Below, in pieces: positions 53,918-61,681 of a stretch of DNA of 64,000 nt. The position numbers were made by a program, and so were the translations under genes. Location of the stretch: NCBI GenBank assembly GCA_040255675.1, contig JBDZVM010000005.1, forward strand, positions 62,001 through 126,000. Reading direction: 5' to 3'. Below the pieces are notes generated by a model that saw only the letters and a list, made by a program, of their open reading frames with translations, had not been told where the DNA came from and searched no databases. Position 1 is the stretch's first letter; every line of letters starts with the position of its first letter. The stretch comes from JBDZVM01 sp040255675. GTDB lineage: Bacteria > Actinomycetota > Actinomycetes > Acidothermales > Acidothermaceae.

Positions 53918-55401
53918 GAGAGTCGCCAATCCTGCCGGCCGACGTCTCGCCGTCGGCGCGTCCGCTCTCCAGCGTTGGCATAGACATCGGATCCGCGACG
54001 ACCCAGGTTATGCTCTCGCGCCTGTGGCTCGACAACGCTGGAGAGTTCGTTACGAGTCGCCTCGAGGTTGTTTACCGAGAAATTCTATACGCCTCCGACC
54101 TGCAGCTGACCCCCTTTTCGGAGGCGAGAGAGATCGACCCGTCGGCGATCCGTTCGATCGTCGAAAAGGCTTACGTCGAAGCAGGAATCTCTCCCGGCGG
54201 GGTCGAGACTGGTGCGTTGATCGTGACCGGCGACGCTTCCCGCACCAGTAACGCAAATGCAGTCGCCGAAGCCGTCGCCGGGATGGCAGGCAGCTTCGTC
54301 TGCGTTGCGGCCGGTCCGAATCTCGAGGCACGCTTGGCGGCGCTAGGGTCCGGGGCGGTCGAGGAAAGCGCTCGGCGCGGGTCCTCCACCATGCTGCACG
54401 TCGACATCGGCGGCGCGACCACGAAATTCGCCGTCCTGGTGGGTGGAAGGATCGTCGAAACGGCCGCCGTCAACGTCGGGGCGCGCATGCTGACGTTTCG
54501 TGACGTCGCGTCGGGAGCCCGCATCGTGGCCACCACTCCCGCGATGCGGCGGCTCGCGGCGTCCGAGGGCATCGATGTCACGGTGGGTAGAGAGCTCGAT
54601 TCCGGCACGCGCTCACGGGTCGTACGAGCGCTCGCGCGCGACCTACTCGGATTCATTGAAGGTTTACCTAGGCCACCCGACGAGGTGGTCGACGAGCCCG
54701 TAACCGGCCCGCTACTACATCCCGGCCCGTTCGAGGCCATCAGCTACAGCGGGGGTGTAGCCGCGTACATCAATGGCGAGGAGAGCCGCTCCTTCGGCGA
54801 TCTCGGCCCTGATTTGGCGGCCGCGATTGTGGAGGAGTTGAAGGCGCTCCGCGCCGAAATCGTGCCGTTGCCGCGAAGTATCAGGGCGACTGTCTTGGGC
54901 GCGAGCCAGTTCAGCACGCGGGTCTCGGGTGCGACGACGTACAGATCGAGTTCGGTGGTCCTACCCATTCGAGGCTTGCGAGTGGTCTGCATGAGTGTGC
55001 CGCCGGGTGGTATCACGGCCAGTCTGGCCGAAACGCTCGTGCGTGACGCCTTTGCGCAAGTTGACCTTAACCCGGGGGAAATTCCCGCGGTCATCGCCAT
55101 CCACTGGGATGGTGAGCCAACGTTTTCGCGCTTGAACGCACTCGCCCGTGGGATTGACGCCGCAATACCGGCGGCCCAAGGTCATCCGCTCGCGGTGGCC
55201 GTCGTCAACGGCGACCTTGCGGGCGCCTTGGGTGCCCTCTTGCAAGAAGTGCGCGGCACGGGCAGCATCGTGTGCATCGACGAAGTCGCGCTCGACGAGA
55301 TGGACGTCGTCGACATTGGCGCCGAAATATCGAACCCACCGGTGCTGCCTGTCACGATCAGGTCGATTCAGGCAAGTGTGCCAACCTCAACGATAGCGTA
55401 G
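53914..55401 (+). CDS. EutA-like actin-fold ATPase (reactivating factor)
   Basis: 495 residues aligning along the length with EutA, the chaperone-like ATPase that reactivates adenosylcobalamin-dependent ethanolamine ammonia-lyase. Seen: phosphate-1 VGIDIGSATTQVMLSRL, a GALIVTGDASRTSNA region matching EutA's AIIITGESAKTRNA, phosphate-2 HVDIGGATTKFAVL, adenosine motif SYSGGVAAYI and C-terminal IDEVALDEMDVVDIG. No eutB, eutC or other B12 enzyme lies in the window. It sits between cupin genes in an aromatic-catabolic operon, so a different client enzyme is likely. ATGA-type overlap with the double cupin. Confidence 0.9.
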   Translation: MRESPILPADVSPSARPLSSVGIDIGSATTQVMLSRLWLDNAGEFVTSRLEVVYREILYASDLQLTPFSEAREIDPSAIRSIVEKAYVEAGISPGGVETGALIVTGDASRTSNANAVAEAVAGMAGSFVCVAAGPNLEARLAALGSGAVEESARRGSSTMLHVDIGGATTKFAVLVGGRIVETAAVNVGARMLTFRDVASGARIVATTPAMRRLAASEGIDVTVGRELDSGTRSRVVRALARDLLGFIEGLPRPPDEVVDEPVTGPLLHPGPFEAISYSGGVAAYINGEESRSFGDLGPDLAAAIVEELKALRAEIVPLPRSIRATVLGASQFSTRVSGATTYRSSSVVLPIRGLRVVCMSVPPGGITASLAETLVRDAFAQVDLNPGEIPAVIAIHWDGEPTFSRLNALARGIDAAIPAAQGHPLAVAVVNGDLAGALGALLQEVRGTGSIVCIDEVALDEMDVVDIGAEISNPPVLPVTIRSIQASVPTSTIA

Positions 55402-55406
55402 TGTGG

Positions 55407-55426
55407 TATACTGTATTCAGAGGAGG
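55407..55426 (+). promoter_or_regulatory. Promoter with island operator copy 4 upstream of the cupin pair
   Basis: TATACT (55407-55412) is a very good -10; overlapping it is TACTGTATTCAG (55409-55420), the exact reverse complement of the Rieske operator at 38725-38736. AGGAGG follows at once (55421-55426), so the transcript leader would be only about a dozen bases. No clear -35 is visible. Binding here would block initiation directly. Confidence 0.65.
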
Positions 55427-55430
55427 AGCG

Positions 55431-55955
55431 ATGGAGCAGGGTGAGAGGACGGTCGAGCGCGAGCGCGATCGTGACGCACCGGAATTCAGCTTCTACGAAG
55501 CTGTTGTCTCGAAGATGGCCGACCGGCGTAAGCAGGCCCGCGAAGGCAATATCGTCATCAAGGGCTCCGAAATGCGGTGGCAGTTCAATCGCCAGGGCAA
55601 GATCGGCTATTACTTTATGCATGATCTTATTCCCGGCAACGCCATCTCGGATTGGCGGGTATTCGCCCATGAGATCCACACCCATTCCGGCCGCCACATC
55701 CATCAAGGCGGCCTCGTACTCTACGTGACCAAAGGCAAGGGTTACACCGTCGTCAACGGCAAGAAAGACGAGTGGGAAGCAGGCGACCTCATCTTGCTGC
55801 CCGTCGTGCCGGGCGGGTGCGAGCACCAGCATTTCAATGAAGACCCCAATGAGCCGAGCGAGTGGGTCGCGTTCATCTTCGAGCCAGTGCAATACGCGAC
55901 CGGGGCGATTTTCCAGCAGACGGAGAACAACCCCAACTGGAAGGAGCCCAAGTGA
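55431..55955 (+). CDS. Single-domain cupin protein A
   Basis: 174 residues, ATG 55431 just after AGGAGG. One cupin domain: HEIHTHSGRHIHQGGLVLYVTKGKGYTVVNG with several His (metal site likely), WEAGDLILLPVVPGG and CEHQHFNEDP. The HQHFN end motif is shared with the double cupin and the next gene. First gene after the operator-bearing promoter; its stop overlaps the next cupin gene, so the two are probably made together. Confidence 0.88.
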   Translation: MEQGERTVERERDRDAPEFSFYEAVVSKMADRRKQAREGNIVIKGSEMRWQFNRQGKIGYYFMHDLIPGNAISDWRVFAHEIHTHSGRHIHQGGLVLYVTKGKGYTVVNGKKDEWEAGDLILLPVVPGGCEHQHFNEDPNEPSEWVAFIFEPVQYATGAIFQQTENNPNWKEPK

Positions 55956-56443
55956 CGACGACCCCCCATGAGACGCTCTGGGACTCCATCGTTCGCCGCG
56001 CGGTCGAAGAGCGCGAGCGGGCGCAGTCAGGGCACTCGTCCGTCCGCCGGAGCGAGTTGTCCGTCGAGTCAACGCCGTTCGGGCTGTTGCGGTGGTATTT
56101 GCATCCTGATCTGAAGGACAACGTTTCTCAGGCGCTGTACTTTTGCGAACTTGAGATCCCAGAGGGCTCGCGTTCCGGCCTTCTGCGGCACCAAGGCGGG
56201 ATTGTGTGCCTCGTCGTCGAGGGCAAGGGACACACGCGGTTCGATGATGTCGACCACGAATGGGAGAAGCGCGACGCGATCGGGCTGCCCGTTCGGCCAG
56301 AAGGTGTTGTATTCCAGCACTTCAACGACGGTGTCGGTTCCGTACGCATGATCGTTGCCTGGCCGAACCTCGATTCCGCAATCGGCCCCGAGGGCGGAGT
56401 TCACCTCGAGGTCCTCGAGCCAGCGCCCGAGTACAAGGGCTGA
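55952..56443 (+). CDS. Single-domain cupin protein B
   Basis: 163 residues from GTG 55952, preceded by AAGGAG and overlapping the previous stop (GTGA). Cupin sequence: LLRHQGGIVCLVVEGKGHTRFDDVDHEWEKRDAIGLPV as a continuous stretch in its centre and VVFQHFNDG. Compared with protein A it keeps a single His in the first motif (RHQGG), so metal binding may be weaker. A heteromeric A-B complex is plausible from the coupling, not shown. Confidence 0.86.
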   Translation: MTTTPHETLWDSIVRRAVEERERAQSGHSSVRRSELSVESTPFGLLRWYLHPDLKDNVSQALYFCELEIPEGSRSGLLRHQGGIVCLVVEGKGHTRFDDVDHEWEKRDAIGLPVRPEGVVFQHFNDGVGSVRMIVAWPNLDSAIGPEGGVHLEVLEPAPEYKG

Positions 56444-56524
56444 CGCACAACGCACACTGACAACGCACACTGACAACGGGGAATCGCACGGCGACAGTTT
56501 GTGTGACGACGATGGACGAGGACA

Positions 56525-58588
56525 ATGGACGAGCATGCTTCGGCGAATCCCGCCGATCGCAAGATTGAGGCAGCGGCACCTGTGCGCGGTATAGCGGCAC
56601 GGCCGTCGCCGGGTCAGCCCGTCGGCGAGGCCGAAGCCGCGCTTTCGAAGCATTTGATTGACTCGCTCGGCGTACAGCCCGGTGATGTCCTGCGATTGCG
56701 GTCGTCCACGGGCAACACGGTATTTACTCGTTGCGTCGCGAGCGCGGATAACGCGGACGACGGTGTCGCGAATGCGGCTGACATGGTGCGCGTCGGTCGT
56801 CTCTTGTGGGCTCAACTGCTCGTCAAGCCCGGTGGGCGCATCGAGATCGAGGGCATCGATGCGCCCGCTGCCGCGGAATCTGTCGCGATCCGGCCCGCGT
56901 TTCACCTGTCTCACAACCTCGGCCATCGTGTGATCGACAACCTGCGTGAGAACGCGACACTTGTGTGGCCGGGGGCAAAACTCTTCATCCCGATTTTCTC
57001 CGGTGGTGGCGGCGTCGTCGTCCGCATCGAGCGAACGAGCGCGACGCCTTCAACAGTGGGCGAGGCGACCGACGTCACCTTCGAAGAGCCGGATCCCGAT
57101 ATCGCGCGCCGCAAGGCATCGTTCGCCGAAGTCGGCGGTCTCGATGCCGCAATCACACGCCTGCGCGATCTTATCGAGCTGCCGCTGCTGCGCCCTGGGC
57201 TCTACCGTTCACTTGGCGTACGCGCACCGAAGGGCGTCTTGTTGTACGGCCCGCCGGGGACGGGCAAAACCCTGCTCAGCAGGGCGGTAGCCGAAGAACT
57301 CGGTGCCAATATCATGAAACTTCCGGCAACCGAACTGATCGGCACTTACTCGGGCGAGACTGAGGCAAACCTTCGCGCCCTGTTCAACGAAGCGGCGCAT
57401 CACGCCCCTACCCTCGTCATCATCGATGAGATTGATGTGATCGCGACAAGCCGAGGAAAGCTCGCGTCTCAGGGCGACATCCGTGCGACCACCCAGTTGC
57501 TGACCCTCATGGACGGTCTCGAAGAGGTCGACGGGGTGCTGGTTCTCGCGACGACTAACCGCATCGACTCCATCGACGAAGCATTCCGCCGTCCCGGACG
57601 GTTCGACGAGGAAATATACGTCGGGCCGCCGGATCGGGCGGCACGGCACGAGATTTTGTCGATCCACACCCGCGAGATGCCGCTGACCTTCGAGGCCGAA
57701 GCTGCCCTGTCTGAAATTGCCGATGCGCAGACTGTCGGCTTTACCGGCGCCGACTTGATGCACTTGACGCGCGAGGCGGGTCTAGCCGCCGCGCGGCGGA
57801 TTACCGGTGGTGGCTCAGGCTTCGAGATTGCTGACGCGGTCGCGGACGCCAGCCTCTCGGTCGAAGCGAAGGATCTCCTCGAAGGTCTTGACGCGGTGAA
57901 GCCGAGCGCGATGCGCGGCCTTCCGGTGGTCGATCCGCACATCGAGTGGGACGACATCGACGGCCTCGACACCGTGCGAGAGGCAATCCGCGATGCCGCC
58001 CTCGACGCCCTTCGAGAGGGCCCAGGCCGTCGCGAGGGCGTGCTGCTCAGTGGCGGATCCGGTAACGGCAAATCCGCCCTTGTACAAGCGCTCGCGACCC
58101 ACGTCGGTGCCAATTACGTGTTGCTCGACGGTTCGACAATCTTTACCCAGTGGCTCGGTGAATCCGAAGCCGCACTCCGTCTCATGTTCCGAAAGGCCCG
58201 TGACGTCGCTCCCGCGGTCGTCGTCCTAGAACACCTCGACGCCGTGGCTCCGCGCCGGGTTTCCGCGCACACCGAGGCGGCTAGTAGCCGTGTTCTTTCG
58301 GCGCTGCTTTCGTCCGTCGACGAGGCTTTGCTTAACGGCGGTATTTTCGTCGTCGGTATCACGAATCGCCCGGATATGATCGATCCGGCTTTGACGCGTG
58401 CCGGGCGTCTCGGGCTCCATCTCGACATCCCGAATCCAGACGCGGACCGCAGGCGGGCCATTATCGCGCGGGCGCTTGGACGAACCGTCGACGATGGTGA
58501 CGTGGCAAGGCTCGTCGAAGAAAGCGCCGGCGAAAGTGCGGCCGACGTTGAGCGCCGTGCCCTACGTGAATCGCGACTCGAGCGGTAG
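56525..58588 (+). CDS. Cdc48-like double AAA+ ATPase
   Basis: 687 residues: an N-terminal Cdc48-type domain (about 33-185), AAA D1 with Walker A GPPGTGKT (242-249), Walker B VIIDEID (Asp301-Glu302), sensor LATTNR and arginine finger RRPGRFDEE; then AAA D2 with Walker A GGSGNGKS (510-517) but VVVLEHLD (Glu569-His570) in place of Walker B Asp-Glu, and sensor GITNRPD. D1 looks able to hydrolyse ATP; D2 can probably bind but perhaps not hydrolyse. Related actinobacterial proteins are called Cpa. An unfoldase or remodelling role is expected; location in a catabolic operon is unusual. Confidence 0.93.
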   Translation: MDEHASANPADRKIEAAAPVRGIAARPSPGQPVGEAEAALSKHLIDSLGVQPGDVLRLRSSTGNTVFTRCVASADNADDGVANAADMVRVGRLLWAQLLVKPGGRIEIEGIDAPAAAESVAIRPAFHLSHNLGHRVIDNLRENATLVWPGAKLFIPIFSGGGGVVVRIERTSATPSTVGEATDVTFEEPDPDIARRKASFAEVGGLDAAITRLRDLIELPLLRPGLYRSLGVRAPKGVLLYGPPGTGKTLLSRAVAEELGANIMKLPATELIGTYSGETEANLRALFNEAAHHAPTLVIIDEIDVIATSRGKLASQGDIRATTQLLTLMDGLEEVDGVLVLATTNRIDSIDEAFRRPGRFDEEIYVGPPDRAARHEILSIHTREMPLTFEAEAALSEIADAQTVGFTGADLMHLTREAGLAAARRITGGGSGFEIADAVADASLSVEAKDLLEGLDAVKPSAMRGLPVVDPHIEWDDIDGLDTVREAIRDAALDALREGPGRREGVLLSGGSGNGKSALVQALATHVGANYVLLDGSTIFTQWLGESEAALRLMFRKARDVAPAVVVLEHLDAVAPRRVSAHTEAASSRVLSALLSSVDEALLNGGIFVVGITNRPDMIDPALTRAGRLGLHLDIPNPDADRRRAIIARALGRTVDDGDVARLVEESAGESAADVERRALRESRLER

Positions 58589-58723
58589 CGGACTTCGCGC
58601 ACGTCGGCTCTTCGTCCGCTCGTGTGCCGAAATGGCGCTTCCGCATCGTCGCGGCGCGAACGACCGACCTTTGGCCGCGGACGGCGCTAGCGTCGCCCGA
58701 CGCTTATCCTGGCTAGCGTCGCC

Positions 58724-59755
58724 TTGATCGCACTAGGCCTGATCTTCGCCTTCGCGTCCGCATGTAGCTATGCGGTGATGAATGTCTGCGTGCGCAAAGC
58801 GACTGACCGCGGTGGTAGCGAGGGCGGCGTTTTGATCGCTCTTGTGGCGAATGTCGTGATGCACGGCGCCGTCGTCGTAAGCCGCACCGCGGCGGGTGCC
58901 CAGCCCAGTGGGCGGACATCCGCGATCGTCTGGTTCGCGACCGCCGGCGTCATGACAGCCGTTTTCGGCAGGGCTGCCCTCTATTCCGCCATCCGGCGTA
59001 TCGGCCCGTCGAGATCGACTGCGATAAAAAACGCGGCTCCACTCTTTTCGGTGTGCGGCGGCCTTTTCTTGCTCGGTGAGCATCTGTCACGCTGGGCCGC
59101 ACTCGGAATAGCGATTGCGCTGGCCGGATATTTCATCTTCATTGTCGAGGGTCTGCTGCCCGCACCAGCATTCGTGCGTACGCCAGCTGGGGCGGTAGTC
59201 GCCTTGGCACGTCGTGTCTCCATGCGCGCACTGAGCGAGAAGCAAAGTGCCGAACTGAGGTCATCTGGGGCGAGCGTCCTGACGATGGAGCCTGTACGAA
59301 GCGACAGCCATGGCCGCGCCTGGGTGGCGCTCGGATATATTTTCTGTTTCGGCGCCGCTATCTTTTACGGCTCCGGTGCCGTCGTCCGCAAGGTCGGCAT
59401 AACAGATATGCCCGACCCGTATTTCGCCGCGCTGATATCGGCGCTCAGTGGACTGATTGTGTACGTGTTGTATCTTCGACTCCGCGGAAATCTTAGTGTG
59501 TCGCTTAGCGCGCTACGCACTCAACGACATCCATACTTTTGGATCGCTGGCGCGATCTCGACGGTCGGGCAACTCTCCGCGTATCTGGCAGTTGCGCACG
59601 CTCCCGTCTCATACGTCTCGATCGTCGCATCATCAGACACGATATTGACGCCGTTGCTAGCCACGTTCTGGCTCGCCCGCAAGGACGCCGTGAATGCTCC
59701 GCTTGTCGTCGCGGCTGCTCTCGTGTTCATCGGCACCGTGTTCATTTTTGCTTGA
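58724..59755 (+). CDS. EamA/DMT-family transporter
   Basis: 343 residues with two EamA repeats of about five helices each (ALGLIFAFASACSYAVMNVCVRKA; WVALGYIFCFGAAIFYGSGAVVRKVG) joined by a hydrophilic linker (about 155-205), ending in VSYVSIVASSDTILTPLLATFWLARKDAVNAPL-type sequence of the second repeat. TTG 58724 is the first start in the hydrophobic frame; no good ribosome site is seen. Probably exports or imports a small metabolite of the pathway. Confidence 0.82.
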   Translation: MIALGLIFAFASACSYAVMNVCVRKATDRGGSEGGVLIALVANVVMHGAVVVSRTAAGAQPSGRTSAIVWFATAGVMTAVFGRAALYSAIRRIGPSRSTAIKNAAPLFSVCGGLFLLGEHLSRWAALGIAIALAGYFIFIVEGLLPAPAFVRTPAGAVVALARRVSMRALSEKQSAELRSSGASVLTMEPVRSDSHGRAWVALGYIFCFGAAIFYGSGAVVRKVGITDMPDPYFAALISALSGLIVYVLYLRLRGNLSVSLSALRTQRHPYFWIAGAISTVGQLSAYLAVAHAPVSYVSIVASSDTILTPLLATFWLARKDAVNAPLVVAAALVFIGTVFIFA

Positions 59756-60137
59756 GGGGGGCGTCCGGCACGATCGTTACAAATGTGGCAATCGATGATC
59801 TGGGGCAAGCCTCGGCGGCGTCAGCGCGCGGTTATCCGATCACTCAGTATGGTCGCGTTCTCGGAGCTTTGTAACGGAATGGTCACGCATGTTCGCAAGA
59901 GAGGATGCAGAACTCGCGTTGTGATGGCATGGCCAGCGTCGTCGTCGTACGGCGGATCGGAAACCAAGCGCGTCGATGGGCGAGCGGGTCCACCCGGTGC
60001 TCCGAAGGGTTGCGCTGGATACAGTTTACTGAGATACTGAGGCACGGCTCAGGCCGCGTAATAGATATCGGATCGCACGTCTGGCGCGCGGCCACTTCGC
60101 CGTTGCTGTCGCGCACCATCCCGCAAGGAGGGCTGTG
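59756..60137 (+). promoter_or_regulatory. 382-bp upstream region of the third Rieske operon
   Basis: No gene is supported. The first 250 bases show no terminator-like hairpin I can find. The last 130 contain the candidate promoter with operator copy 5 and the ribosome site AAGGAGGG at 60125-60132 before ATG 60138. Confidence 0.6.
60010..60038 (+). promoter_or_regulatory. Promoter with island operator copy 5, third Rieske operon
   Basis: TTGCGC (60010-60015), 17-base spacer, GATACT (60033-60038). The spacer contains CTGGATACAGTT (60015-60026). A TTTACT at 60025-60030 is an alternative -10. The arrangement repeats that at 38713 and 46064. Confidence 0.6.
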
Positions 60138-61625
60138 ATGGGGGCATATCTCCGGCTCAGTGAGTGGCGAGTCGAGCGTGCCATCAAAGCGGCTGCCACC
60201 CGCGGCATTCGTCCCCCACTCTCGCCCGAGTCGCTCGATGAGCCGCTGAACGCGCTGCCTGACGGTGCACCGGTGCGCGATCGGCGTCAACTGGTTCCCG
60301 CGCTTGGGCTGCGCGAATACTGGTGGCCGGCGCTGCCGGCCCGGAAGGTATCGCGCAAGCGGCCGGTGTACTGGAAGATGCTCGGCGAGGAGCTTTGCTT
60401 CTTCCGCGATAGCGAAGGATCAATCGCCGCGATCAGTGATGTTTGCCCTCACCGGGGCGCAAGCCTCTCACGCGGTAAGTGCTTCTACCCTGGCACGATC
60501 TCTTGCCCGTACCACGGCGCCACCTTCGATCGCACTGGGAGCTGTCGCGCCTTCATCACCGAGGGCCCGGCTTCTCGGATGGTCGACAATCTGACGGTGC
60601 GAAGCTATCCGACTCGCGTGTTGCGTGGCTGGGTGTTCGTATGGATGGGCAAAGGTGAGCCGGCACCGATCGAGCATGACGTTCCGCCAGAGCTTCTCGA
60701 GGGCGACGCCACGGTCGTCTTGACGACATACACGTACTGGCGTTGCTCATGGATCTTGGCGATCGAGAACCAGGATGATCCGCACAACTCGTTGTACGCG
60801 CACCGCAATTCGTTGATGCAGCTCATGTCTCCCAGAGGGCGCGCTCGCACACCGGTCGGCCCGCGCGCGAAGGTAGTCGAAGACCGCGCGCTTGTCATGC
60901 TCAGTGTCAACCAAAAGTATTACGCCGACGAAAACGGCAATGTGCCCTACCAGATGTATTACCCGGGAGTCAACGGCCACTGGCCGCTGTCGCAGTGGCG
61001 CAAATGGTTGTGGGCGGTATTCAAGCCGTGGTATCGGTACGTCGTCTGGCGCCCCGCGCGCCTGAATCGTCGGTTTGAAGTCGAAGCCGAAGAATGGGGG
61101 CGCGACCACGGCAGTTGCTGGCACCTTCCAGGAATTGTGCGCAGAAACTTCAATGTCTTCATGCACAATCGCTGGGCAGTCCCGGTCGATGCCGAACTTT
61201 CGCGGATCATTTATCTGCACGCGCGGCGAATCAACAGTCCCGTGGCTCGAGGCGCGATGCGCATCTGGTGGCATCTTTACTACAAATGGTGGAACTGCTA
61301 CAACTTCTCGGGAGCCGACGACAAGGTCGCGTCACCGTGTCGTTACTGGACCCCCGAAAGCTTGTCGGCGACTGACTCGCATCTTGTCTTGTTCCGCCGT
61401 CTTCTTACTGAGCGATCTCGTGACGCGAAGCTGCGAAGCGCGAACGATCCAGCGACGGCTCGGGAGCGCTCGAAGACGACTCCTGCCGAAGCAGCATCGG
61501 TGCAAAGACAAGAACACGCCGGGATGCGGCCGCCGGACGACTCGTTGGAAGAGGTCGGGAACTTCGACGGGGGTCGCGATACCGCACTGTCGATTTTCGT
61601 CGCGGAGAACAAAAAGAAGCGTTAG
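60138..61625 (+). CDS. Rieske oxygenase alpha subunit, third copy
   Basis: 495 residues, the longest of the three. Rieske ligands Cys103, His105, Cys123 and His126 (VCPHRGASL ... SCPYHGATFD). The mononuclear site is ENQDDPHNSLYAH, with Asp213, His216 and His222. A large C-terminal catalytic region contains many Trp residues (WRKWLWAVFKPWYRY, MRIWWHLYYKWWN). No beta subunit or electron-transfer partner is adjacent. It heads an operon with an NMT1/Tau-type importer, suggesting a substrate different from that of the first oxygenase. Confidence 0.92.
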   Translation: MGAYLRLSEWRVERAIKAAATRGIRPPLSPESLDEPLNALPDGAPVRDRRQLVPALGLREYWWPALPARKVSRKRPVYWKMLGEELCFFRDSEGSIAAISDVCPHRGASLSRGKCFYPGTISCPYHGATFDRTGSCRAFITEGPASRMVDNLTVRSYPTRVLRGWVFVWMGKGEPAPIEHDVPPELLEGDATVVLTTYTYWRCSWILAIENQDDPHNSLYAHRNSLMQLMSPRGRARTPVGPRAKVVEDRALVMLSVNQKYYADENGNVPYQMYYPGVNGHWPLSQWRKWLWAVFKPWYRYVVWRPARLNRRFEVEAEEWGRDHGSCWHLPGIVRRNFNVFMHNRWAVPVDAELSRIIYLHARRINSPVARGAMRIWWHLYYKWWNCYNFSGADDKVASPCRYWTPESLSATDSHLVLFRRLLTERSRDAKLRSANDPATARERSKTTPAEAASVQRQEHAGMRPPDDSLEEVGNFDGGRDTALSIFVAENKKKR

Positions 61626-61681
61626 GGCAAGTAGCGAGGCGTCGGCAATAGACGCACTCCATCAAGGAGGAACCAATACAG

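Noticed and set aside
53914..55401. EutA-like protein considered as a hydantoinase or MutL (glutamate mutase) protein
   Set aside because: The spacing and sequence of the GALIVTGDA, SYSGGV and C-terminal DEVALDEMDVVDIG segments match EutA rather than HyuA or GlmL.
56451..56476. Two 13-bp direct repeats ACGCACACTGACA upstream of the Cdc48-like gene
   Set aside because: Only two copies and no palindrome; could be simple duplication. No resemblance to the island operator.
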